27,200 nt of DNA, from positions 1-27,200 of the IMG/VR virus record IMGVR_UViG_3300042894_005581, one strand, 5' to 3'. Within the stretch, counting starts at the first letter, position 1; each line of letters opens with the position of its first letter. This DNA is from a virus. The notes beneath the pieces were generated by a model, which was given only the letters and a program-made list of their open reading frames with translations, was not told the DNA's origin and did no database searches. A program made the position numbers and the translations under genes. Positions 6,947 to 15,070 of this stretch are shown here, piece by piece.

Positions 6947-8007
6947 TGCGTATAGCTCTTCTAAATGATAGTCACACGGGAGCCAGAAATGCCTCTGGCA
7001 TCTTCCTCGACTACTTTGCCAAGTTCTATAATGAGGTATTCTTTCCTTATTGCGACCAGAATGGCATCAAACAGATTCTCCATCTAGGAGATTTCTATGA
7101 TCACCGCAAGTACATTAACTTTACGGCGCTGAATCATAACCGCAAGACCTTTCTGGAGCCCATGGTACAACGTGGTATGATGATGGACATTATTCCAGGC
7201 AACCATGATGTCGTGTACAAGAATACAAATGACCTTTGCTCATTAAAAGAGCTCCTTGGTTACTTTGTGAATAACATCAACATCATTATGACTCCACGGG
7301 TGATGGAGTATGGCTCCTGCAAGATTGCAATGCTTCCATGGATTAACCAAGAGAACTACGCAGAGTCGATGAAATTCATTCAGACCTGTGATGCTTCCAT
7401 TCTTGGAGCACACCTTGAGCTTGCTGGCTTTGATATGCAGCCAGGAGTTGCGGCAACTCACGGTGAATCGCCGGAAGTGTTTAAACGCTTTGAAGCGGTA
7501 CTCTCTGGGCATTACCATACTAAATCCACCAAGGGCAACATTCACTATCTCGGCACCCAGTTTGAAATGACATGGGCAGACGTTGATGACCCAAAGTATT
7601 TCCATGTGTTTGATACGGAGACCCGAGAGATTACTCCTGTGAGAAACCCACTCACTATTTTCTCCAAGTTCATCTACGACGAACAACATGATTCTGACGG
7701 TATTGATGTAAGTACCTTTGATCATCACTTTGTGAAGGTCGTGGTGAAGTCAAAGAAGGACCTCTTCAAGTTTGACCGATTCCTTGATAGGCTTCAGAAA
7801 CGTCCGATTCATGAAATTAAAATTGCAGAGAACTTTGATGAATTTTTGGCTTCCAATGTTGAGCAGGATGCGTTAGAATCTATATCGGATACCGGAGAGT
7901 TGTTAAATAGTTATGTGGATGCAGCAGAAACGTCCCTTGATAAGGATGCGCTAAAGTCCAAACTAAGAGAACTCTACGCCGAAGCTCAAAATTTAGAAAT
8001 AGTATGA
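6946..8007 (+). CDS. 47: Recombination exonuclease subunit gp47 (SbcD/Mre11-like)
   Basis: Nuclease subunit of the gp46/gp47 complex, which resects double-strand ends for recombination-dependent replication and takes part in host DNA degradation in T4. The calcineurin-like metallophosphoesterase motifs are intact: NDSH (D8, H10), GDFYDHR (D49), PGNHD (N86-H87-D88), a downstream LGAHLE histidine, and SGHYHT. Length 353 versus 339 in T4. An AAGGAG Shine-Dalgarno site at 6932-6937, within the preceding gene, serves its ATG; it overlaps that gene by one base and gp46 by four. Confidence 0.96.
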   Translation: MRIALLNDSHTGARNASGIFLDYFAKFYNEVFFPYCDQNGIKQILHLGDFYDHRKYINFTALNHNRKTFLEPMVQRGMMMDIIPGNHDVVYKNTNDLCSLKELLGYFVNNINIIMTPRVMEYGSCKIAMLPWINQENYAESMKFIQTCDASILGAHLELAGFDMQPGVAATHGESPEVFKRFEAVLSGHYHTKSTKGNIHYLGTQFEMTWADVDDPKYFHVFDTETREITPVRNPLTIFSKFIYDEQHDSDGIDVSTFDHHFVKVVVKSKKDLFKFDRFLDRLQKRPIHEIKIAENFDEFLASNVEQDALESISDTGELLNSYVDAAETSLDKDALKSKLRELYAEAQNLEIV

Positions 8008-9713
8008 TTGTTTTCAAGTCTCTTAAATACAAAAACTTCCTTTCAACAGGCGATTACTTTACCAGCATCGACCTATTGAAAAGCCCCACGACGTTGATTG
8101 TGGGTCATAATGGTTCGGGTAAATCCACCATTCTTGATGCAATTTCATTTGGGCTCTTTGGTAAGCCTCACCGCGACATTAATAAGCCGCAGTTGGTCAA
8201 TTCCATTAACAATAGAGATTGTATTGTGGAAGTTGAATTCAGTGTGGGTCCGACAGCCTTCCGTATTGTCCGTGGCTTGAAGCCTGGTATCTTTGAAATT
8301 TACCAGAATGGCATCCTCATTAACCAGGAGTCACATAGTCGGGACTACCAGAAAATCCTTGAGCAAAACATTCTCAAGCTGAACCATAAGTCGTTCCATC
8401 AGATTGTGGTATTGGGTTCATCTTCCTTTATTCCCTTCATGCAGCTACCCAATAATGCTCGCAGAGAGGTTATTGAGGATCTATTGGACATTAACATCTT
8501 CACCAAGATGAATATTGTGCTCAAGGAGCGCACGGCAAAGCTAAGAGAGTTGCTCAATAACACCAACTATGAGATTGATCTTATTCGTGAAAAGATTAAG
8601 ATGCAGCAGAAGTACATTGGTGACCTTAAGAACCTTGACGCAGAGAATGTCGCAAAGAACGTAATACAGATTCAAGAGCTTCAGAAGGAGATTGATGAGC
8701 TCATATCGGAAAACGATGGCATCAATAAGACCATAGGTACCGAGCTTGAGACCGTCAAGAAAGAATCGGTTAGGCTCACAAACACGAAGAGTAAGTTGGC
8801 AACGTACCAGACTCAGATTGAAGCTAAAATTAAAGCATTGGTCCGTGATGCTAAGTTCTATGAAGAAAACAATAATTGCCCAACGTGCGCACAGGTGCTT
8901 GATGTCGCATTTAAGGAAGAAAAGCTGGGCAAGGTAAAGCTAAAGAATGATGAACTATCTCAGGCAAGAAACGATCTTATTGATGAACTGAACACCGTTA
9001 GTGATGAGATTAATGCTGCTACCGAAAAGCTGAATGGTTATTCAAAGCTGAATAACATAATCCTTTCAAACAATATGACGGTGTCTTCGATTCAGAAGCA
9101 AATCAAATCACTGGAAGCAGAATCTGCCAAGAGTAAGAATACCGACATTGCTTCTGCCGAAACAGCGCTATCCGACCTCACACTATTCTCGAATGATTTA
9201 AATGACCGTCGTGCCGGTTATTATGAGGAAGGTACCTACAATCAAGCCATTTCTGAAATGCTGAAGGACACCGGCATCAAGACAAAGGTCATTCGTCAGT
9301 ACCTTCCGGTAATGAACAAGCTAATTAATGGATACCTTCAGGTGCTGGACTTCTTTGTTTCCTTCAACCTGGATGAAGCCTTCGACGAGACCATTCGTTC
9401 ACGCCACCGTGATGAATTCTCCTATGCTTCCTTTTCGGAAGGTGAGAAACAACGCATCGACCTTGCCCTTCTCTTTACATGGCGCCAGATTGCCCGTATG
9501 AAGAACTCTATTTCCACAAATCTATTGATTCTGGATGAGACCTTCGATTCCAGTATGGACGCCGATGGTGTGGAGAATCTGATCAAGATTCTAAAGACCC
9601 TTGAGGACAATACAAATGTCTTCATTATCAGCCATAAAACCGACGCTTTGGACGGTAAATTCAGCGCAAAAATCGAGTTCTATAAGGAAAAGAACTTTAG
9701 TTACTGCAAATAA
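8004..9713 (+). CDS. 46: Recombination ATPase subunit gp46 (SbcC/Rad50-like)
   Basis: ABC-type ATPase partner of gp47. Walker A VGHNGSGKSTILDAI lies near the N-terminus (about residues 33-47), followed by long coiled-coil arms interrupted by a zinc hook CPTC (C292, C295), then the signature SFSEGEKQRIDLAL and Walker B LLILDETFDS near the C-terminus, and an ISH switch histidine. Length 569 versus 560 in T4. Start overlaps the gp47 stop (ATGA), the usual coupling for this pair. Confidence 0.96.
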   Translation: MIVFKSLKYKNFLSTGDYFTSIDLLKSPTTLIVGHNGSGKSTILDAISFGLFGKPHRDINKPQLVNSINNRDCIVEVEFSVGPTAFRIVRGLKPGIFEIYQNGILINQESHSRDYQKILEQNILKLNHKSFHQIVVLGSSSFIPFMQLPNNARREVIEDLLDINIFTKMNIVLKERTAKLRELLNNTNYEIDLIREKIKMQQKYIGDLKNLDAENVAKNVIQIQELQKEIDELISENDGINKTIGTELETVKKESVRLTNTKSKLATYQTQIEAKIKALVRDAKFYEENNNCPTCAQVLDVAFKEEKLGKVKLKNDELSQARNDLIDELNTVSDEINAATEKLNGYSKLNNIILSNNMTVSSIQKQIKSLEAESAKSKNTDIASAETALSDLTLFSNDLNDRRAGYYEEGTYNQAISEMLKDTGIKTKVIRQYLPVMNKLINGYLQVLDFFVSFNLDEAFDETIRSRHRDEFSYASFSEGEKQRIDLALLFTWRQIARMKNSISTNLLILDETFDSSMDADGVENLIKILKTLEDNTNVFIISHKTDALDGKFSAKIEFYKEKNFSYCK

Positions 9714-9720
9714 GATAAGC

Positions 9721-9751
9721 ATAAGTTATTGATGGTATTACACTTATTTTT
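9721..9751 (+). terminator. Possible weak terminator after gp46
   Basis: ATAAGT (9721-9726) can pair with ACTTAT (9742-9747) across a 15-base loop, followed by TTTTT. The stem is short and AT-rich, so this is tentative. Confidence 0.3.
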
Positions 9752-9778
9752 AGTGTACGCCATGGGGTCATTATTTGT

Positions 9779-9807
9779 TTTACTTCTATGTGTTTTCAAC
9801 ATATAGT
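9779..9807 (+). promoter_or_regulatory. Sigma70-like promoter abutting the zincin-VWA gene
   Basis: TTTACT (9779-9784), 17-base spacer, TATAGT (9802-9807). The -10 ends nine bases before the ATG at 9817, so transcription would begin only about two to four bases upstream of the start codon. Confidence 0.65.
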
Positions 9808-9816
9808 AGTACCATA

Positions 9817-12060
9817 ATGAATAACGGATCACAACAACAATCAATGCTGGCTCGCCTGCTGTCGAAGGAGAACATTTCTGTTCAACACGGCAAGTTCCAG
9901 ACCGCCTTCTTTGACGTGAAAAACCGCGTGCTTGGTCTGCCAGTCTGGAAAGACAAAGGCAAGGACGTGTACGACCTCTTGGTCGGTCACGAGGTCGGTC
10001 ACGCCCTTTACACCCCCCGTGATGCTTTGGACGGCAAACTCCCCTGCCGCAAAGACTACCTCAATATCGTTGAGGACGTTCGCATCGAGAAAATGATTCG
10101 TGCGACCTACCCCGGTCTCGTTGGCTCTTTCCGTCGTGGTTATGACGTGCTGAACGCCGAGGATTTCTTTGGAATCAAAGGCAAAGACGTTCAGGCTCTT
10201 ACCATCGGCGACCGTGTTAACCTCAAAGCCAAATTGGCTTCTGCCATCAATGTCTCCTTTTCTTCCGCCGAGCAATCCGTGGTCGATCAGGTAATGGCTG
10301 TTCAGACCTGGGATGATGTTGTGGCTGCTGCGATTGCGCTTCAGAAATTGGCTCAAGAACAAGCCGAACAAAATCCTAACGCCGAAGGCAAAGCCCCTAC
10401 TAAGAAAACGACGGCGGCGGGCGATCAACAAGCCGACCCCACGGCTCAAGGCGAGCCTATGGAAGGTGAGCCTGGCGAAAACCAAGCCGATGGTGCCGAT
10501 GATGAATCCAAGGACGGTGACGCCGACCTTAAGGAAGCTATTGAAAAAGCCCTTGACGACCTTATGGGCAATCCTAGCAAGCCCTCAAAAGACCAATCTG
10601 CTCCTACTCAGGATGGCAACGGCGACGAACAAAAAGCCGATGCTGCTCCCAAGTCTGAATTTGACCCAAACCACCACGGCACCGTGCCGGAAATCACCAC
10701 CAACTCTCACTTTGAAAAACAAGCCAAGACGCTTGTCGACAACAGCAACGAGGTTCGGGCGACGACTTACATTACCCTTCCTTCCAAACAAGATTTAGCT
10801 GGTATGATCATCTCAAATGAGACCATCACCAAAGACCGTGACGCCGCTTGGCAAAAACACCTTGAGACGTACAGCGGTGGGCACACACGCCCGACCTATA
10901 CCCAGGAATACGCCGAATTCATTGCCAGCACCAAGAAGTTTGTGGGTGTGCTCAGTAAGGAATTTGAGATGCGCAAAGCCGCCTATCAATACAACCGTGC
11001 TACCGTCTCTCAGACTGGTATCCTAAATGTCAACAAATTACACAGTTACAAAATTACCGACGACATTTTCCTGAGTGTAACCCAATTGGCCAATGCAAAA
11101 AGCCATGGTATGATGATGTTCATTGACTATTCTTATTCAATGAACACGACGATCAAGTACGTTCTCAAGCACGTGATCAATCTCAGCATGTTCTGCAAAG
11201 CTACCGGTATCCCTTTTCAAGTCTATGGTTTTACTGGTGACAATGATTCACGCCCTTATGTGTCTCCTGGCGATCAAACGCTGGGTCGCAAGGACGGTCA
11301 GCTTCTTATTGATAATGTTGTCATTCTGGACCTTATTAACTCTTCAATGTCCAAGAGTCAATATCAAGCCGCGCTCAAAGCCCTCTTTGATCAGACCCAA
11401 AATTCCTACGTTCAATCTAAATATGAACGCCTTGGCAACACTCCATTGAACGAGACCATCATCTTGGCTCACGACCTCGTCAATAAATTCAAAGCCAAAC
11501 ACAAAGTCCAGAAAATGACCACGGTATTTCTGACCGACGGCGAAGGACAACACCTCCGTACGTTTTCAGCCGCCGCATACAATGAAAATCGTATGGCTCC
11601 TGCATATGAGACCAATGTTGATCTCACCGTCAATGGTCGTCGTGTGAAATCTCCTCAAGGCAGCCTTACCGACGAACTCATCAAAAATCTGCGCATTACC
11701 ACTGGTACTAAAGCTATTGGTTTCTTCATCCCTTCCGGCACTCCGAATGCTCAACGCGACGTGGTTAATGCGCTTCAAAGCCGTCCAAAAAAGACCGACT
11801 ATCACGCGGCTTATACCCTCTGGCAGACCAAACTGTCCAAGGACTACAAGAAAAACAAATCGGTTGCCGTTGAGGACGGTTTCGGTTATGATCAGTACTT
11901 TGTGGTTGCTTCTGGCGCCGACCTTGATACCGAAGACGAAGACCTCACCATCACCTCGGACATGACTCGCTCCAAGATGGCCAAGGCTTTTTCCGAATTC
12001 TCCAAGTCAAAACAAGTAAACCGTGTGTTTGTTTCTAAGTTTGCCGAAACAATTTCCTAA
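9817..12060 (+). CDS. Zincin-type metallopeptidase fused to a von Willebrand A domain (CobT-like layout)
   Basis: A 747-residue protein in three parts. Residues 1-180: a zinc-peptidase-like domain with HEVGH (H58, E59, H62) and a downstream NIVEDVRIEKMI, where E86 is a likely third zinc ligand. Residues about 180-290: an acidic Ala/Pro/Gln/Asp-rich linker. Residues about 425-730: a von Willebrand A domain with a complete MIDAS, DYSYS (D437, S439, S441), T542 in NTPLNET, and LTDGEG (D574). The order N-domain, acidic linker, VWA recalls cobaltochelatase CobT, and the next gene is a CobS/MoxR-like ATPase. I infer a chaperone or protein-remodelling pair with possible protease activity; substrate unknown. 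A TTG at 9775 in the same frame would start inside the promoter and is rejected. Confidence 0.8.
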   Translation: MNNGSQQQSMLARLLSKENISVQHGKFQTAFFDVKNRVLGLPVWKDKGKDVYDLLVGHEVGHALYTPRDALDGKLPCRKDYLNIVEDVRIEKMIRATYPGLVGSFRRGYDVLNAEDFFGIKGKDVQALTIGDRVNLKAKLASAINVSFSSAEQSVVDQVMAVQTWDDVVAAAIALQKLAQEQAEQNPNAEGKAPTKKTTAAGDQQADPTAQGEPMEGEPGENQADGADDESKDGDADLKEAIEKALDDLMGNPSKPSKDQSAPTQDGNGDEQKADAAPKSEFDPNHHGTVPEITTNSHFEKQAKTLVDNSNEVRATTYITLPSKQDLAGMIISNETITKDRDAAWQKHLETYSGGHTRPTYTQEYAEFIASTKKFVGVLSKEFEMRKAAYQYNRATVSQTGILNVNKLHSYKITDDIFLSVTQLANAKSHGMMMFIDYSYSMNTTIKYVLKHVINLSMFCKATGIPFQVYGFTGDNDSRPYVSPGDQTLGRKDGQLLIDNVVILDLINSSMSKSQYQAALKALFDQTQNSYVQSKYERLGNTPLNETIILAHDLVNKFKAKHKVQKMTTVFLTDGEGQHLRTFSAAAYNENRMAPAYETNVDLTVNGRRVKSPQGSLTDELIKNLRITTGTKAIGFFIPSGTPNAQRDVVNALQSRPKKTDYHAAYTLWQTKLSKDYKKNKSVAVEDGFGYDQYFVVASGADLDTEDEDLTITSDMTRSKMAKAFSEFSKSKQVNRVFVSKFAETIS

Positions 12061-12100
12061 CGGTTATTGACTATCAACAACTTATACCATATCTTTGTGA

Positions 12101-12128
12101 TTTACTTTCATACGGTTTAATGTATGAT
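12101..12128 (+). promoter_or_regulatory. Sigma70-like promoter of the AAA+ gene
   Basis: TTTACT (12101-12106), 16-base spacer, TATGAT (12123-12128), in the 100-base gap between the two module genes. The predicted leader is about 26 bases, ends CTTTATT before the ATG, and has no Shine-Dalgarno site. Confidence 0.65.
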
Positions 12129-12160
12129 AGTACTATAACAATTAATTGACCTTCTTTATT

Positions 12161-13330
12161 ATGAAATCAGCATCCCTCACCATTCTTGCCTCCCTTAAGG
12201 AGACCCATCCCGACGTTACGGTTTTCCGCCGTAAAGTCATTGATACCGTGGCTGCAACCCATGGCTTCGTGGAAAAGGAATACAATGACCTCTTTGCAGA
12301 TGCCTACCGCGTCCACAAGGGTACCTACGACTATACCAGCCTCCTTCGTACCACTACGGCGGCAACCACCGTTTCCCAAGTTGTTCCTATGACTCCGGCA
12401 CCCGCCGTAATGAAATTGGGGACCTCTGTGAATTCCATCGTCAATACCGATGCTTATATTCCGCAAAGTGATCCTACCTACATTCGCTGGGGTGAATTCT
12501 CCGACATCATGACCGTGATCAAATCGCGGACGTTCTATCCCATCTTTATTGCCGGTCTGTCGGGCAATGGTAAGACCATGATGGTCGAACAAGCCTGTGC
12601 CGTAGCCGACCGCGAATACATTCGTGTTCAGATTTCACCAGAAACCGACGAAGACGATTTGATCGGTGGCTTCCGTCTCCTCAACGGCGAGACCGTGTTT
12701 GCCAAGGGTCCCGTGGTCAAAGCCATGGAACGTGGCGCCATTCTCCTCGTGGATGAAATCGACCGTTCCACCAACAAAATCATGTGTCTCCAAGGCGTGC
12801 TGGAAGGTAAGCCCATCATGATCAAAAAGACTGGCGAAGTCATTCGTCCGGCTGCCGGCTTCAATGTGATTGCCACTGCCAATACCAAGGGCAAAGGTTC
12901 CGAGGATGGTCGGTTTGTGGCTGCTACGGTTATTGACGAAGCCTTCCTCGAACGCTTTGTATGCACCATCGAGCAAACGTATCCACCATTGGCTACCGAA
13001 CGCAAAATCGTTGTGAAGCACATGGAAAAATTTAATGCCGTCGACGAAGAGTTTGCCGATAAACTCGTGACCTGGTCGGAAGTCATTCGCAAGACGTTTG
13101 CCGATGGTGGCGTTGACGAAATCATTTCCACTCGGCGCCTGTGCCATATCGCACACACATTCTCCATCTTCCGCGACCGGCTCAAGTCCATCAATATGTG
13201 TATCTCTCGGTTCGACGACGACACCAAACTCGCCTTCGCCGACCTTTACTCCAAGATTGATGCTTCGGTTGTTCCAGCTCCAGCAGCTGCTCCCACCCCT
13301 GCTCCAGAAGCCGCTCAGCCCGCGTTCTGA
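12161..13330 (+). CDS. MoxR/CobS-type AAA+ ATPase
   Basis: A 389-residue AAA+ ATPase. Motifs: Walker A GLSGNGKT (132-139), the MoxR/CobS-type segment SPETDEDDLIGGF (159-171), Walker B LLVDEID (195-201), sensor 1 IATANTKG (N241), a likely arginine finger LERF (R265), and sensor 2 STRR (323-326). The last ~20 residues are an Ala/Pro tail. T4-like cyanophages carry a similar gene usually annotated cobS, but no cobalamin genes are here. MoxR/CobS ATPases typically work with VWA-domain partners, and the upstream gene encodes one, so the two probably form one machine. The ATG at 12161 is chosen; an upstream TTG at 12146 adds four residues without support. Each gene has its own promoter. Confidence 0.85.
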   Translation: MKSASLTILASLKETHPDVTVFRRKVIDTVAATHGFVEKEYNDLFADAYRVHKGTYDYTSLLRTTTAATTVSQVVPMTPAPAVMKLGTSVNSIVNTDAYIPQSDPTYIRWGEFSDIMTVIKSRTFYPIFIAGLSGNGKTMMVEQACAVADREYIRVQISPETDEDDLIGGFRLLNGETVFAKGPVVKAMERGAILLVDEIDRSTNKIMCLQGVLEGKPIMIKKTGEVIRPAAGFNVIATANTKGKGSEDGRFVAATVIDEAFLERFVCTIEQTYPPLATERKIVVKHMEKFNAVDEEFADKLVTWSEVIRKTFADGGVDEIISTRRLCHIAHTFSIFRDRLKSINMCISRFDDDTKLAFADLYSKIDASVVPAPAAAPTPAPEAAQPAF

Positions 13331-13349
13331 AAATAAATTAACTTTGTTG

Positions 13350-13377
13350 TTTACAAACACCAACAACAGTATATGAT
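13350..13377 (+). promoter_or_regulatory. Sigma70-like promoter of the winged-helix gene
   Basis: TTTGTTG then TTTACA (13350-13355), 16-base spacer, TATGAT (13372-13377). The start of transcription would fall about 13384, inside the left arm of the inverted repeat at 13381. Confidence 0.65.
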
Positions 13378-13380
13378 TCT

Positions 13381-13432
13381 CTTATGGTTGAATTGGTCCC
13401 TTCAATCATAAGCAACTAAACAATAGGACCAA
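13381..13432 (+). promoter_or_regulatory. 12-bp inverted repeat with possible pseudoknot, leader of the winged-helix gene
   Basis: Arm 13381-13392 (CTTATGGTTGAA) pairs with 13401-13412 (TTCAATCATAAG) over 12 bp, one pair being G-U. The loop begins TTGGTCC (13393-13399), which is exactly complementary to GGACCAA at 13426-13432, allowing a 7-bp pseudoknot stem across a 13-base A-rich linker. As DNA, the same palindrome overlaps the predicted transcription start and could be an operator for the downstream DNA-binding protein. Which of the two applies is not decidable here. Confidence 0.6.
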
Positions 13433-13450
13433 AACTGAAAGATAGATAAT

Positions 13451-13681
13451 ATGAATAGCAATACATCCACCCAGAAAGCTCGCCTGTTTAAACTTCTTGC
13501 CAAAGGCACAGAGGTTACCATCGCCGAAGCCTCAAAACGCCTCAGCATCGCGAACCCATCTGCGGTCGTAGCTCAACTCCGTGACGATGGTTTCCCCATC
13601 TACACGAACCGTCGTAAGAACGCCCAAGGTCAAACGGTCTACAAATACCGTCTCGACACCAAGGCTCTTGCCAGCGCCTAA
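13451..13681 (+). CDS. Small winged-helix / helix-turn-helix DNA-binding protein
   Basis: A 76-residue basic protein. KARLFKLLAKGTEVTIAEAS begins a helix-turn-helix: helix 1 about 8-17, helix 2 from VTIAEASKRL, recognition helix ANPSAVVAQLRDDG, followed by a beta-wing PIYTNRRKNAQGQTVYKYRL. Such small wHTH proteins are common in phages and are often regulators. Its leader carries a palindrome overlapping the transcription start, so autoregulation is plausible but unproven. A clear terminator follows within 16 bases of the stop, making this a one-gene transcription unit. Confidence 0.75.
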   Translation: MNSNTSTQKARLFKLLAKGTEVTIAEASKRLSIANPSAVVAQLRDDGFPIYTNRRKNAQGQTVYKYRLDTKALASA

Positions 13682-13696
13682 TAGGTGAACTACAAC

Positions 13697-13730
13697 GGCT
13701 GCAGGACTCAATATCCTGCAGCCCTTTTCC
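13697..13730 (+). terminator. Intrinsic terminator after the winged-helix gene
   Basis: Perfect 10-bp stem GGCTGCAGGA (13697-13706) / TCCTGCAGCC (13714-13723), 7-base loop, followed by the pyrimidine tract CTTTTCCTTTTCC that runs to the next start codon. Confidence 0.85.
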
Positions 13731-13736
13731 TTTTCC

Positions 13737-14066
13737 ATGGAACAACAACAGACCGAGCAACAGTCTCCCCTCGAAGGTCGCAAATACGATACGGACAAGC
13801 CGGAATACGGTTTGATTCCTCCGTTTGCCCTTGAGGAGCTTGCTCATGTTCTTACCATCGGAGCCAAGAAATATGCCCGAGAGAACTGGAGATATGTACC
13901 AGAAGCCGAACGTCGGTATTATGATGCACTCCAACGCCATCTCTGGGCATGGAAACGTGGTGAGCGTTTTGATCCTGAAACGGGCCGACATCACCTAGGA
14001 CACGCAGCCGCGTGTCTCTTTTTCCTCTATGAACATGATCAGGGACACGCAGACACATCTTTTTAA
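13737..14066 (+). CDS. MazG-like dNTP pyrophosphohydrolase (dATP/dGTP diphosphohydrolase type)
   Basis: A 109-residue helical protein. The segment KYDTDKPEYGLIPPFALEEL, followed by a helix ending TIGAKKYARENW, and the C-terminal RHLWAWKRGERFDPETGRHHLGH pattern match small phage proteins annotated as dATP/dGTP diphosphohydrolase (MazG-like). The two glutamates of FALEEL and the HHLGHAAACLFF helix are candidates for the metal site. A role in adjusting the nucleotide pool for phage DNA synthesis fits its place just upstream of the sliding clamp, with a two-base gap. The ATG follows directly on the pyrimidine tract of the preceding terminator and has no Shine-Dalgarno site. Confidence 0.75.
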   Translation: MEQQQTEQQSPLEGRKYDTDKPEYGLIPPFALEELAHVLTIGAKKYARENWRYVPEAERRYYDALQRHLWAWKRGERFDPETGRHHLGHAAACLFFLYEHDQGHADTSF

Positions 14067-14068
14067 TT

Positions 14069-14737
14069 ATGAAACTATCAGAAAATACAATTAACCTCCT
14101 CAAGAACTTTGCCGGAATCAATCCGAACATGGTGTTCAAGCCCGGTAGTTCTATTGCCACAATTGCGGAAGCCAAGAATATCATGGCATCTGCCACAATC
14201 ACCGAGAGCTTTCCACAGGAATTTGGTATCTATGACCTCAATGAATTCCTTTCGACTCTTGCTCTCGTAGAGAATCCAGAACTGTCCTTCAGCGATGATT
14301 CCATTACCATTAAGGACGGCAAGACCTCCATTCGTTATTTCTATGCTTCCATGGACCTTCTCACGGCTCCATCCAAGCAAGTCACAATGCCGAATCCAGA
14401 AGTCAGCTTCATCCTTTCGGAAGATGTGTTGAACAAAGTCAAGAGAGCCTCGTCGGTTCTCGGCCATGCCAACATTGAAATCAAGGGTGAAAATGGTAAG
14501 ATTGTTGTGAATCTTACCGATGCAAAGAACGCCTCCGCGAATAAATACTCCATCGTGGTTGATGAGAACAATGCTTGCAAAGAGGTTTTCTCATTCATCT
14601 TGGTTATTGGAAACCTTAAAATGGTCTCCGGTGACTACACGGTAGAGATTAGTTCTAAATTGATCTCTCATCTAAAGCATACCACGCTCCCGGTGGAGTA
14701 TTGGATTGCTTTGGAAAAAACTTCAACGTTCGCTTAA
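14069..14737 (+). CDS. 45: DNA polymerase sliding clamp gp45
   Basis: Trimeric clamp that tethers gp43 and, in late infection, activates gp55-bound RNA polymerase. The N-terminus MKLSENTINLLKNFAGINPN closely parallels T4 gp45 (MKLSKDTTALLKNFATIN), and further matches are IYDLNEFLSTLALV, GKIVVNL, the strand FSFILVIGNLKMVSGDYTVE, and a C-terminal YWIALEKTSTF. Length 222 versus 228 in T4. It starts two bases after the previous stop; the upstream sequence CTTTTTAATT is T-rich and lacks a Shine-Dalgarno site. Confidence 0.95.
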   Translation: MKLSENTINLLKNFAGINPNMVFKPGSSIATIAEAKNIMASATITESFPQEFGIYDLNEFLSTLALVENPELSFSDDSITIKDGKTSIRYFYASMDLLTAPSKQVTMPNPEVSFILSEDVLNKVKRASSVLGHANIEIKGENGKIVVNLTDAKNASANKYSIVVDENNACKEVFSFILVIGNLKMVSGDYTVEISSKLISHLKHTTLPVEYWIALEKTSTFA

Positions 14738-14762
14738 GAAGTTGATAACCTAGGAAACATAT

Positions 14763-15008
14763 ATGGACAACAGCAAAGTAATACCAGAACAAGAACAGCA
14801 ACCAGCAGCCGCTCCGCAACTCGGTCTCAATGACCTTGCCGCAGTGGTTCAAATGATCGACATCGTCTCCCGTCGTGGAGCCTTTGAAGGTCCAGAACTC
14901 ACCGCAATCGGTGCCCTCCGTGGTCGCTTTGAAGCCTTCGTGAAGGCAAGCACCCCGAAGCCGACCGAAGAGCCAAAGCAAGAAGCCCCGGCTCCAGCTA
15001 AAGCCTAA
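14763..15008 (+). CDS. Small conserved phage protein downstream of the clamp
   Basis: An 81-residue protein with a compact core LGLNDLAAVVQMIDIVSRRG followed by AFEGPELTAIGALRGRFEAF, flanked by a Gln/Ala/Pro-rich N-terminus and a Pro/Glu/Ala tail. Small proteins with this 'IDIVSxRGAFxGxEL..hGxLRxRF' pattern are frequent beside gp45/gp44 in T4-like marine phages, but I know of no function. An AGGAAA Shine-Dalgarno-like site lies about 10 bases before the ATG. Association with the clamp or clamp loader is inferred from position only. Confidence 0.65.
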   Translation: MDNSKVIPEQEQQPAAAPQLGLNDLAAVVQMIDIVSRRGAFEGPELTAIGALRGRFEAFVKASTPKPTEEPKQEAPAPAKA

Positions 15009-15032
15009 TTGTTCTAACTCCGTACGGACTTT

Positions 15033-15069
15033 TGGTGGGGCAGTCATTAAAGAACCCACCACTTTTTAT
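15033..15069 (+). terminator. Likely intrinsic terminator
   Basis: TGGTGGG (15033-15039) pairs with CCCACCA (15055-15061) over 7 bp with a 15-base loop, followed by CTTTTTATT. It lies between the 81-residue gene and the DsbA-like gene, with no obvious new promoter after it, so it may be a partial attenuator. Confidence 0.5.
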
Positions 15070-15070
15070 T

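Noticed and set aside
9775-9816. Upstream TTG start extending the zincin-VWA protein by 14 residues
   Set aside because: The extension covers the promoter itself (TTTACT to TATAGT), so it cannot be on the transcript that this promoter makes.
9841-10485. A 214-codon open frame on the minus strand under the zincin-VWA gene
   Set aside because: Shadow of the codon bias of the plus-strand gene; no start signals.
12161-13330. Reading the AAA+ gene as a true cobalamin biosynthesis cobS
   Set aside because: No cobN or other cobalamin genes are here, and the partner has a peptidase site; the name would mislead.
12635-13366. A 243-codon open frame on the minus strand under the AAA+ gene
   Set aside because: The + strand frame contains intact AAA+ motifs; the opposite frame has no domain signal and would be convergent with a clear transcription unit.
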